8,148 nt of DNA. Origin: Candidatus Beckwithbacteria bacterium. GTDB lineage: Bacteria; Patescibacteriota; Microgenomatia; UBA1400; CG1-02-47-37. The stretch's first letter is position 1; each line of letters starts with the position of its first letter. Of this stretch, positions 1-6,004 are shown one piece after another. Below the pieces are notes generated by a model, which ran no database searches, had not been told where the DNA came from, and was given only the letters and a program-made list of their open reading frames with translations. Made by a program: the position numbers and the translations under genes. The stretch lies in the NCBI GenBank assembly GCA_030699295.1, contig JAUYJQ010000037.1:1-8148 (forward strand), read 5' to 3'.

Positions 1-404
1 TCTTCCTGGCTCACTTTTCCTCGCTTTATTGTGTCTATGAACCAATCTGAATTTACCCTAGTATTATTAAAATAATGATCCGCCCCAGCTTCAAAACACG
101 CATTTTTTACATAGCTCAGGTTGTGTCCACTTACCAAAATGCGGCGTGTCTCCTCTTGGAGTAATTGGTCAATAATTTGTGGGGGCGAATAAAATTTAGT
201 CTCGTCTCCAATTTTTCCAGAAACCTCAAGGCCTAAATGAATGACTGCTACGTCAGCATTTACTTGTCCATTTTTATCTAAACCGTTAATAATATCGTTA
301 AAATTCTCAAACCCAGCAACGCCTAAACCGCTCTTTTCAAAAATTATTTTGAAATATTTAAAGATTTTAGGATCGTTATAAAATAAAGTCACTTTTATAC
401 TCAT
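1..404 (-). CDS. Degenerate response-regulator receiver-like protein, 3' end cut by window edge
   Basis: A reading frame begins at the ATG at 404 and stays open to the left edge (134 codons, no stop), so the C-terminal end is missing. The translation starts MSIKVTLFYNDPKIF and fits a CheY-like alpha/beta fold: a first strand ending in an acidic pocket (ND at 10-11), a core strand ADVAVIHLGL (50-59), the strand RRILVSGHN (88-95) and then FEAGADHYF (104-112), which matches the usual EAGADDYL. The residue normally the phosphorylated Asp is His56, and the conserved Lys after strand 5 is not apparent, so classic phosphotransfer is unlikely. The gene is AT-rich (about 36% GC by hand count, against roughly 50% for its neighbours), which suggests a different history. 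The family call is by eye; a partner domain could lie beyond the edge. Confidence 0.72.
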   Translation of the reverse strand, partial: MSIKVTLFYNDPKIFKYFKIIFEKSGLGVAGFENFNDIINGLDKNGQVNADVAVIHLGLEVSGKIGDETKFYSPPQIIDQLLQEETRRILVSGHNLSYVKNACFEAGADHYFNNTRVNSDWFIDTIKRGKVSQE

Positions 405-413
405 ATTCCCGCT

Positions 414-422
414 ATTTTACCA
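414..422 (-). promoter_or_regulatory. Extended -10-like promoter for the receiver-like gene
   Basis: On the minus strand the sequence TGGTAAAAT ends 9 nt before the ATG at 404. It matches the extended -10 form TGnTATAAT except for one base in the hexamer. No convincing -35 lies 16-18 bp upstream, which is usual for extended -10 promoters. Transcription would start within a few bases of the ATG. A weak GGGA lies 3 nt before the ATG, so ribosome binding site use is not excluded. Confidence 0.4.
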
Positions 423-471
423 TGACGGGGAAAATCTGAAAGTCGTGAGTTTTGGCACAGGCAATCAGAAG

Positions 472-558
472 CGACGCAGGCATACAGGTTTTTGCGCGCG
501 CAACCTCTCGCCCACTCACGGCAGGTGTGAGCACACAAAAATTTCGTATGCCGAGTCG
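472..558. other. Candidate structured RNA or DNA element: three-way junction of inverted repeats
   Basis: Closing stem: CGAC (472-475) pairs with GTCG (555-558). After a small internal loop, GGCATAC (479-485) pairs with GTATGCC (546-552). Inside are two hairpins: AGGTT (486-490) with AACCT (502-506), directly abutting the closing stem, and CTCAC (515-519) with GTGAG (527-531). The palindrome TTGCGCGCGCAA (492-503) sits in the first hairpin. An alternative 7-bp pairing exists between CGTGAGT (444-450) and ACTCACG (514-520); it would break the second hairpin. Inverted repeats fold on either strand; neighbouring transcription favours the minus strand. It does not match an RNA family I recognise. 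Confidence 0.35.
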
Positions 559-560
559 AT

Positions 561-1901
561 TTAATCTTCCTGGCCGGCTTCGGATTCTTTCACCCGGATA
601 CTAAAGCCAAGTAGGTCACGCCGGCCGACAATCATCGGCCGCTTCAACTTAGACCGGTCGGTCACCGAAGCCGCCGATTTGATCTTCTTGCCCTTTAAAT
701 AAAAGGTTAAGCCGATTACTTGACGCTCTTCCCGGCCCAGGGCGCTGTGGTAATGGCGCTCCCACAAAATATTTTCCGGGTCCATCAACCCCAGGCTTTT
801 GGCAAAATCCAGATCGATTGACGTCCGGAAGGCCCCGGTATCCAGCTTGGCTTTGATTGGCTGGCGCTCGCCGTTAATATCTACCACTTCGGCGTCCTCA
901 AAAATGCCGACGCGGACTACCCCGCCCTCGATTGATTCGATCTCTTCGCGCACCGCAAATAATTGCTTGCCGATCTCAATCCCCTGTTTTAAAGTTTTCA
1001 CTTTCAAACCCTCCACCCGCTTTAAGCGGCTGAGTAAACCGGCTTTATTAGCCAGTTGAATCTTTAAACCCGGCTGGGCGTTAATTTCCAAAACCATCGG
1101 TATTGACTTCAGCTCCCCGGTTTTAGTGGTCCGAGGTTGGAGGGCAATATCTACCCGGCAGTAGCCCAAACCCGCAGCCGCAGCCGCTTTCACCGCCAAC
1201 TCCAAAACCTCATCCCAGCGGGGAATGACGATGCCGCTAAGTTTACGCCGAGTTTGAGGAAAAAACTTGATCTCGTCAGTGTAGCGGACTGCTGCCGTGG
1301 TCACACCCGTAGCCACGTCGATACCGCAGGCAATGGCTCCCTGGAACATGTTGGCTTTACCGTGCGATTCTTCAGTCGGCAGGCGTAAAAAGGCCATCAC
1401 CGGCACCTGGTTAAACACCAAGACGCCGACGTCCGGGGTGCCCTGGCAGGAAACTGCTTCAAACCGGGGATGGACCCGGACCAGTTCTTCGATAAAGGCC
1501 CGGTCCGGCAAATCAAGCATTGAGTAGCGGCCGGCTAAAATATCTAAAATGTGCAAGCGCAGGTCGTTTTGAGACAGCTTCTGGCCATCGACCGTCAGCC
1601 AACTCATTTCCTCGCCCGCCGCTTGCGGCAGCCTTTTCCCCACTACCAAAATCCCCTCGCCGCCCAAACCCTGGCTGGGTTTGACTACAAAAGACTCCGG
1701 CAGTTTAGTTAAGTCAAACTGATCAACCTGGGACTCGCTTTTAAACTGTTTGTAGAGTTTGGGAATTGCCAACTTTGCCTGTTTTAAAACCCGCTTGGTC
1801 AACAGTTTCGAATCGGCAATCCGCTTGGAGTGCAAGCGGTTATACTGGCTCTGGAACAAAAAATTCCGGGCATTCATGCCCAGAATATCTGAAAGTTTCA
1901 T
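561..1901 (-). CDS. RimK-related ATP-grasp ligase fused to a RimB-like retropepsin-fold protease
   Basis: A 446-aa fusion. Residues about 1-310 are an ATP-grasp amide ligase of the alpha-L-glutamate-ligase-related type. Visible are the nucleotide-binding lysine strand and glycine loop FVVKPSQGLGGEGI (71-84), FIEELV (136-141) and the metal-binding VLEINAQPG (270-278). Residues about 327-440 match the COG4067/Zn_protease (RimB) family, despite its name a retropepsin-like fold: KLDTGAFRTSI (352-362) carries the catalytic-type DTGA, and RPMIVGRRDLLG (421-432) is the second family motif. Family knowledge: RimK-type ligases add glutamate and RimB-type proteases work opposite them. Substrate is unknown here. 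The ATG at 1901 overlaps the 7TM stop by 4 bp (ATGA), so the two are translationally coupled. The protein has no signal peptide and is probably cytoplasmic. Confidence 0.85.
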   Translation of the reverse strand: MKLSDILGMNARNFLFQSQYNRLHSKRIADSKLLTKRVLKQAKLAIPKLYKQFKSESQVDQFDLTKLPESFVVKPSQGLGGEGILVVGKRLPQAAGEEMSWLTVDGQKLSQNDLRLHILDILAGRYSMLDLPDRAFIEELVRVHPRFEAVSCQGTPDVGVLVFNQVPVMAFLRLPTEESHGKANMFQGAIACGIDVATGVTTAAVRYTDEIKFFPQTRRKLSGIVIPRWDEVLELAVKAAAAAGLGYCRVDIALQPRTTKTGELKSIPMVLEINAQPGLKIQLANKAGLLSRLKRVEGLKVKTLKQGIEIGKQLFAVREEIESIEGGVVRVGIFEDAEVVDINGERQPIKAKLDTGAFRTSIDLDFAKSLGLMDPENILWERHYHSALGREERQVIGLTFYLKGKKIKSAASVTDRSKLKRPMIVGRRDLLGFSIRVKESEAGQED

Positions 1902-2767
1902 TGCACCAATTTTCTAAATTTCACCCATTCCAAAGCCCGTAAACCCACATACCTACCGACATACCAGTCAAAGCCAGCCACTAACAGCAAAAACACTTCC
2001 GGATTTAACAGAACAAATCTCTGCAACGCATCAAGGCGTAGTAACATGGCAGTCCCCACCGCCATCAGCAGGGTCTGCAGAATCAGGCTATTGGCTTCGC
2101 GCCGGCTTTTGCCGGTTTGAACTTCAATAAAGTTTTCGGTCAGCAGCATCAGAATCAAAATAGGGAAGATCGAGGCGGCAGACAAGCTGCTGATGGCTTC
2201 CACATTAACCGCGCCCAAAAGCACCCCCAGCACCCCCAGGGAAATAAACCACATCAGTAAAGCCAGGCGCGGCAGATACTGGAGCTGTAACTTCCGGGTA
2301 ATCTTTCTGGCCACGGTCGCCGTCAGCCAGATGACGATAAACAAAACCAAACCGACTTTGATGCCGGTAGCTAGCAGGGCCACCGCCAGCATGGCCGGGA
2401 CGAAAATGCCGAAACCCTGGAAGCCCAATAAATGCCGGCCGGCGGCAATCAGCCCGGCTACCAGCGGAAACAGCAGTACCAGCACAATCGTGTTAGCCGA
2501 GACGCCTTTATCTATGCCCTGGCGAATGGCGTATTGCAACCAATTTTTCCAGGATAACTCACCCGGGTCTTTCTGTGCCAAATAACCCTCAAGCTTGCCT
2601 TTGACCGGTGAGGTTCTTTCGGTAATGTCAGCTGCGGTGACTTTTTGAATCTGCTGGCTGGCGCTTTCACTGGCCGTTATCACCGCCGAGGGAGACGCCT
2701 CTTCCTGGGCTTTAACCGGCAGGGCGGCAAACAGCAGTAGTAAACAACCAAGTAAAAAGTGCTTCAT
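1898..2767 (-). CDS. Signal-peptide 7TM protein of the transglutaminase-associated 7TM family, partner of the ATP-grasp ligase
   Basis: From the ATG at 2767 the protein is 289 aa: a signal peptide (MKHFLLGCLLLLFAALPVKA, cleavage likely after VKA), a polar extracytoplasmic stretch of about 70 residues (21-90), then seven hydrophobic segments at about 93-109, 118-135, 136-152, 165-185, 193-209, 227-244 and 249-266. It resembles the 7TM region normally fused to an inactive transglutaminase and encoded beside a RimK-like ATP-grasp and a COG4067 protease; that known neighbourhood is the main reason for the call. The large transglutaminase domain is absent, leaving only the short linker. A TTG 13 codons upstream (2806) is in frame but would bury the signal peptide and overlap the previous gene. 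An extended -10 box sits 7 nt before the ATG. Confidence 0.72.
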   Translation of the reverse strand: MKHFLLGCLLLLFAALPVKAQEEASPSAVITASESASQQIQKVTAADITERTSPVKGKLEGYLAQKDPGELSWKNWLQYAIRQGIDKGVSANTIVLVLLFPLVAGLIAAGRHLLGFQGFGIFVPAMLAVALLATGIKVGLVLFIVIWLTATVARKITRKLQLQYLPRLALLMWFISLGVLGVLLGAVNVEAISSLSAASIFPILILMLLTENFIEVQTGKSRREANSLILQTLLMAVGTAMLLRLDALQRFVLLNPEVFLLLVAGFDWYVGRYVGLRALEWVKFRKLVQ

Positions 2768-2769
2768 GA

Positions 2770-2784
2770 TTGGTATTATACCAA
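2770..2784. repeat. 15-bp palindrome over the 7TM gene promoter
   Basis: TTGGTAT-T-ATACCAA is a perfect inverted repeat with a single central base. It covers the putative -10 hexamer of the 7TM gene and starts 2 bp from its ATG. This position would suit a repressor operator, but the symmetry may partly reflect the TATAAT hexamer itself. Confidence 0.4.
2775..2783 (-). promoter_or_regulatory. Extended -10 promoter of the 7TM/ATP-grasp operon
   Basis: The minus strand reads TGGTATAAT, an exact TGnTATAAT extended -10 consensus, ending 7 nt before the ATG at 2767. A TTGACT (2801-2806) lies upstream, but the 20-bp spacer is too long for a normal -35. No Shine-Dalgarno is visible, so the message probably starts at or next to the ATG. 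Confidence 0.55.
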
Positions 2785-2786
2785 GC

Positions 2787-3521
2787 TTACTGTAAAGCGG
2801 AGTCAAACAGGGTCTTAAACTGGCTATACGGCTGGGCGCCGATTAAGGGTTGGCCATTGATATAAAACGTCGGTGTGCCCGAGGCGCCGATCTTTTGGGC
2901 TAAAGCCAAGTCTTCATCTACGGCGGCTTTATACTTACCGGAAGACAGGCACTGGTCAAAGGTGGCTTTATTCAAGCCCAAAGCCTGGGCATAACCGGAA
3001 AACAAAGTCGTGCCGGTGGTCGACTCACCCCAGGCTGTCTGAGTGACAAACAATTTGTCGTGCATTGCTTTGTATTTTTCCTGGTCGCCGGCACAACGGG
3101 CGGCTTCAGCAGCCAAGTGGGCGTTTTGGTGGAAAGATAAGGGCAAGTCGCGGATAAGCCTGCGAACCTTACCGGTTTTAATATACTCGGTTTCGATTTG
3201 GCTCTCGGTCTGGTCAAAATGGCGCTTGCAAAACGGACATTGATAGTCGGTAAATTCAACCATGGTGACTGCCGCATCCTCAGAACCTTCGGCATATGCC
3301 GGCTTGCCGACCACTTCCTGCCACAACTCATCGGCTAACGGCCCGGCTTTCTCTGGCGCTTGGGCTTGGGGCACGGCCGACTGCATCGGCTGGCCAGACT
3401 TACCCTTAAGCATTTTCAGCTGCGTCCACATTACCCCGATGGCAAAGGCGGCTCCGACTAACAAAACTGTCAGGGCCAATTGAATTACATTAACGTTTTT
3501 GAAGGTTTTTTTGGCGGCCAT
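2787..3521 (-). CDS. Membrane-anchored DsbA/BdbD-type thiol-disulfide oxidoreductase
   Basis: A 244-aa protein with an N-terminal anchor or uncleaved signal (hydrophobic about 13-32), a Pro/Ala/Gln-rich linker (44-60) and a thioredoxin-fold domain with inserted helices. The active site is DYQCPFCKRH (92-101, Cys95/Cys98), and the cis-proline loop is ASGTPTFYI (213-221). Cys143 and Cys191 could form a second disulfide, as in BdbD-like members. It matches the Thioredoxin_4 group (DsbA/DsbG/BdbD) that oxidises or isomerises disulfides outside the cytoplasm. No DsbB/VKOR recycling partner lies in the window. It starts 23 bp after gdhA, with an extended -10-like box in the gap, so it may have its own message. 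A weak GGA precedes the ATG. Confidence 0.88.
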   Translation of the reverse strand: MAAKKTFKNVNVIQLALTVLLVGAAFAIGVMWTQLKMLKGKSGQPMQSAVPQAQAPEKAGPLADELWQEVVGKPAYAEGSEDAAVTMVEFTDYQCPFCKRHFDQTESQIETEYIKTGKVRRLIRDLPLSFHQNAHLAAEAARCAGDQEKYKAMHDKLFVTQTAWGESTTGTTLFSGYAQALGLNKATFDQCLSSGKYKAAVDEDLALAQKIGASGTPTFYINGQPLIGAQPYSQFKTLFDSALQ

Positions 3522-3529
3522 GTTTGTCC

Positions 3530-3538
3530 ACTATAGCA
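3530..3538 (-). promoter_or_regulatory. Extended -10-like promoter before the DsbA-like gene
   Basis: The minus strand reads TGCTATAGT, one mismatch from TGnTATAAT, ending 8 nt before the ATG at 3521 and lying wholly in the 23-bp gap after gdhA. No -35 is apparent. The geometry predicts a leader of one or two bases. Confidence 0.42.
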
Positions 3539-3544
3539 GATGCT

Positions 3545-4717
3545 TTAACGGCCGCGCAAGCGCATTGCCTGGACCACCCGATCGACAGCCAGAATGTAAG
3601 CGGCCAGGCGCGGGTTAACTTTTTTACTGGTATAAATCTGCCAAACAGCCTTAAACGACTGGTCCATAATGGCTTTTAATTTGGCAAACACGTCGGCTTT
3701 GGTCCAGTAATAACCGGCGTTGTTTTGCGCCCACTCAAAGTAGGACACGGTTACCCCGCCGGCGTTGCACAAAACGTCGGGTAAAGAGACAATGCCTTTT
3801 TTGTGCAAGATCTCGTCGGCCTCCGGTGTCACCGGGCCGTTAGCCATTTCCAGGATATACTTGGCTTTAACCTTACCGGCATTGTCTTTAGTAATGACGT
3901 TTTCCAGAGCCGCCGGCACCAGGATATCAACTGGCAATTCCAACAACTCTTCGTTGGTAATCTTTTCCCTTTTATACTCGCCGCCCTTAGAATTTGACCA
4001 AGCAACTACCTGATAACCGGCTTTCTTGGCAAACTCAATAAACCAATAACCGACGTTGCCGATTCCCTGAACGGCAATCGTGGTATTTTTCGGAAGGATC
4101 CGATCCTTCCATATTTGCCGTAATTGCTCCAAGACATAAAAGCCGCCCAAACCGGTGGCTTCGGTCCGGCCCTGCGACCCGTAAAGCTCCAAGGGTTTGC
4201 CGGTAATCATGCCCGGTTCCTGGTGGCCGACTAACTTTTCGTATTCATCAAGCATCCAAGACATCTCCGCCCCGCCGGTGTTAACATCCGGTGCCGGCAC
4301 ATCCTTCCAGGCCCCAAAATACTTATAAAAGGCCCGCATATATGCCCGGGACAACCGTTCCAATTCCCCTTGAGATAGGATCTTGGGGTCAACAATGATC
4401 CCGCCCTTAGCGCCGCCGAAAGGGATGCCGACCGTAGCACACTTCCAGGTCATCCAGGTAGATAAGGCTTTGACTTCTGACTTTGACACATTAAAGTGGT
4501 AGCGGATGCCGCCCTTGTACGGCCCCCGGGCGTTGTTATGTTCACTGCGAAAGGCTTTAAAGGTTTGGACTTTACCATTGTCCAGTTTAATCTTAAGGTC
4601 AGCTTTCAAGACCCGATCCGGAGTTTTAAGCTTAGTTAGAGTGGATTTATCAATCTTTAAGTGCTTGGCCACCGCGTCGATTTGTTTTTGGGCATTGGTA
4701 AAGGGATCATTTAACAT
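3545..4717 (-). CDS. gdhA: Glutamate dehydrogenase, short form
   Basis: A 390-aa Glu/Leu/Phe/Val dehydrogenase that interconverts glutamate with 2-oxoglutarate and ammonia using NAD(P). Seen: substrate-binding YKGGIRYH (67-74, Lys68) and MTWKCA (89-94, Lys92), catalytic FGGAKGGI (100-107, Lys104), PAPDVNT (141-147, Asp144) and the Rossmann glycine motif QGIGNVG (217-223). Members are usually about 410-450 aa. The shortfall is mainly after SNSKGGEYKR (241-250), where the sequence goes straight to ITNEELLEL, skipping roughly 24 residues found in archaeal and many bacterial homologues. Cofactor preference cannot be read with confidence. The ATG at 4717 has an AGGAG site overlapping the trxB stop, with a 7-bp gap, so it is cotranscribed with trxA-trxB. 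Of the genes nearby, the glutamate-ligase-related gene two genes on is the most obvious metabolic link. Confidence 0.93.
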   Translation of the reverse strand: MLNDPFTNAQKQIDAVAKHLKIDKSTLTKLKTPDRVLKADLKIKLDNGKVQTFKAFRSEHNNARGPYKGGIRYHFNVSKSEVKALSTWMTWKCATVGIPFGGAKGGIIVDPKILSQGELERLSRAYMRAFYKYFGAWKDVPAPDVNTGGAEMSWMLDEYEKLVGHQEPGMITGKPLELYGSQGRTEATGLGGFYVLEQLRQIWKDRILPKNTTIAVQGIGNVGYWFIEFAKKAGYQVVAWSNSKGGEYKREKITNEELLELPVDILVPAALENVITKDNAGKVKAKYILEMANGPVTPEADEILHKKGIVSLPDVLCNAGGVTVSYFEWAQNNAGYYWTKADVFAKLKAIMDQSFKAVWQIYTSKKVNPRLAAYILAVDRVVQAMRLRGR

Positions 4718-4720
4718 AAA

Positions 4721-4726
4721 TCTCCT
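4721..4726 (-). promoter_or_regulatory. Ribosome binding site of gdhA
   Basis: AGGAGA lies 3 nt before the ATG (AGGAG with 4 nt spacing) and shares bases with the TAG stop of trxB. It fixes the gdhA start and shows that this lineage does use Shine-Dalgarno sites for some genes. Confidence 0.8.
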
Positions 4727-5624
4727 ATTTATTTTCTAACCACTTTTCGGCATCGAGGGCGGCCATGCAGCCCATGCCGGCTGCGGTCACTGCCTGCTTG
4801 TAGCGGTGGTCAACCACGTCGCCGGCGGCAAACACTCCGGTAATGTTAGTCATAGTCGGATAGTCTTTGCTAGCGCCATTGATAATGTATCCCTTATGAT
4901 CCAAGTTGATTTGCCCCAGGAAAATCTCCGTCGCCGGCCGGTGGCCGATGGCCAAAAAGACGCCGTCGGTGACTAGCTTATCGCCGTTAACCAGTACGGC
5001 TGCTTCGACTTTTGTCTTGCCCAGAATCTGTTTAACCTGGCTTTGCCACAAAATCTTAATTTTCGGATTAGTCGTCACCCGCTCGGCCATAATTTTTGAG
5101 GCCCTTAAGGCATCCCGCCTCACCACTAAGTAAACCTGCCGGGCATACTTGGTTAAAGTCAGGGCGTCTTCGCAGGCCGAATCGCCGCCGCCGACTACCA
5201 AAGCGACTTTATCCTTATAAAAAGGCGCGTCACAGACCGCGCAGGTGGCCACACCCCGGCCGAAAAACTCTTTTTCTCCGGGTACATCCAGCCTAATACT
5301 GCTGGCTCCGGTAGTAATAATCACCGCTTCGGCCAGGTAATCATCCACCATAAACGGCCGCTTGGAAAAATCGACCTTGGTAACATTTTTATCTAAAATC
5401 TCGGCGCCGAATTTCTGGGCTTGGTCTCTCATTTCAGCCATTAAAGCCGGCCCCATGATCCCGGCTTTACTGCCCGGCCAGTTTTCCACCACAGTGGTGT
5501 TCATCAGCTGGCCGCCGTGGATTTCCCCAGCCAAAATCAGCGGCTCCAGTTTGGCCCGGGCGGCATAAACTCCGGCGGTATATCCGGCCGGGCCGGAGCC
5601 GATGATGATCAGTTTTTTGGTCAT
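4725..5624 (-). CDS. trxB: Thioredoxin reductase
   Basis: A 299-aa FAD- and NADPH-dependent low-molecular-weight thioredoxin reductase. It carries the FAD-binding GSGPAGYTAG (9-18), the redox-active CAVC (128-131) within ATCAVCDAPF, the NADPH-binding GGGDSACEDA (145-154) and the second FAD motif GVFAAGDV (263-270). The residue after CAVCD is Ala rather than the usual Gly. It is slightly shorter than the common 310-320 aa but complete at both ends. Its start overlaps the trxA stop by 4 bp (ATGA), with GGGAG just before the ATG, so the reductase is made together with its substrate thioredoxin. An NADH- or ferredoxin-dependent variant cannot be excluded. Confidence 0.95.
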   Translation of the reverse strand: MTKKLIIIGSGPAGYTAGVYAARAKLEPLILAGEIHGGQLMNTTVVENWPGSKAGIMGPALMAEMRDQAQKFGAEILDKNVTKVDFSKRPFMVDDYLAEAVIITTGASSIRLDVPGEKEFFGRGVATCAVCDAPFYKDKVALVVGGGDSACEDALTLTKYARQVYLVVRRDALRASKIMAERVTTNPKIKILWQSQVKQILGKTKVEAAVLVNGDKLVTDGVFLAIGHRPATEIFLGQINLDHKGYIINGASKDYPTMTNITGVFAAGDVVDHRYKQAVTAAGMGCMAALDAEKWLENK

Positions 5625-5947
5625 TCTCCCAATACTTTTTTAATCAAGCGCAGATAGCCTGCTTCTCCCCCAAAGCCGCTCATACGCTCCACTTCTTTGC
5701 CGTCTTTAAAAAAGATGACCGTGGGGATACTCATGACGCCGTACTTGCCGGACATCTCCTGGTTGGCATCCACGTCTATCTTGCCGATAACCAGTTTATC
5801 TTTATAAGTTTCGCTTAGCTTTTCGATTACCGGCGCTGATAGCTTGCACGGCCCGCACCAATCGGCGTAAAAATCCACCATTACCGGTAGTTTATTCTTA
5901 AGGACCTTGGCCTCAAAATCTTTATCTGTCAGCTGTATCATTGCCAT
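5621..5947 (-). CDS. trxA: Thioredoxin
   Basis: A 108-aa single-domain cytoplasmic thioredoxin, the standard length. The active site is WCGPCK (30-35), the buried Asp is in VDFYADW (24-30), and the cis-proline loop is MSIPTVIFF (72-80, Pro75). It reduces protein disulfides and is itself reduced by the product of the next gene, trxB. Two in-frame ATGs occur (5947 and 5941); an AAGGAG site 5 nt before the first supports 5947. The 57-bp gap upstream of it holds a promoter-like box and palindromes, marking it as first gene of trxA-trxB-gdhA. Confidence 0.97.
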   Translation of the reverse strand: MAMIQLTDKDFEAKVLKNKLPVMVDFYADWCGPCKLSAPVIEKLSETYKDKLVIGKIDVDANQEMSGKYGVMSIPTVIFFKDGKEVERMSGFGGEAGYLRLIKKVLGE

Positions 5948-5952
5948 AATTA

Positions 5953-5958
5953 CTCCTT
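5953..5958 (-). promoter_or_regulatory. Ribosome binding site of trxA
   Basis: AAGGAG with 5 nt spacing to the ATG at 5947. It chooses the first of two in-frame ATGs. Confidence 0.82.
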
Positions 5959-5974
5959 ATAAACATTTTTGATT

Positions 5975-5983
5975 GTTATAACA
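5975..5983 (-). promoter_or_regulatory. Extended -10-like promoter of trxA-trxB-gdhA
   Basis: The minus strand reads TGTTATAAC, an extended -10 with one mismatch. Transcription would start near 5968, giving a leader of about 20 nt that contains the AAGGAG site. No good -35 is seen 16-18 bp upstream. The hexamer lies inside an inverted repeat. Confidence 0.45.
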
Positions 5984-5997
5984 TTTATAACCGTTAT
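5975..5997. repeat. Overlapping palindromes at the trxA promoter, candidate operator
   Basis: GTTATAA (5975-5981), CAT, TTATAAC (5985-5991) is a perfect 7-bp inverted repeat with a 3-bp spacer. A second one, ATAAC-C-GTTAT (5987-5997), overlaps it, giving three half-sites of the ATAAC/GTTAT type. The stretch 5981-5997 is identical to 7208-7224. The site covers the probable -10 of trxA, where a repressor would act. Confidence 0.5.
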
Positions 5998-6004
5998 CGT
6001 CTTT

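Larger units (their letters stand above)
405..560. other. Intergenic region with a possible structured element
   Basis: This gap between the ATP-grasp/protease gene and the receiver-like gene holds no open frame that I support. I found no tRNA (no TTCGA-type T arm) and no intrinsic terminator (no hairpin followed by a T run on the minus strand). It does hold nested inverted repeats that fold into a three-way junction at 472-558, and a promoter-like box at 414-422. Confidence 0.6.

Noticed and set aside
492..503. TTGCGCGCGCAA as a Z-DNA or restriction-site signal
   Set aside because: A 12-bp alternating palindrome is too short to claim more than part of the hairpin that contains it.
405..560. 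tRNA or tmRNA in the left intergenic region
   Set aside because: No T-arm consensus, no acceptor stem of the right spacing and no CCA end on either strand.
561..1901. Frameshift joining two genes to create the apparent ligase-protease fusion
   Set aside because: The frame is continuous with sensible linker sequence (about 300-326) and both domains are intact, so a real fusion is the simpler reading.
2193..2585. 130-codon plus-strand frame
   Set aside because: It lies opposite the 7TM gene, has a composition typical of an antisense shadow (rich in Ser, Thr, Pro) and no start signal.
2768..2806. Longer 7TM protein starting at TTG 2806
   Set aside because: It would place 13 residues before a classic signal peptide and overlap the DsbA-like gene, while the ATG at 2767 has a consensus extended -10 box at the right distance.
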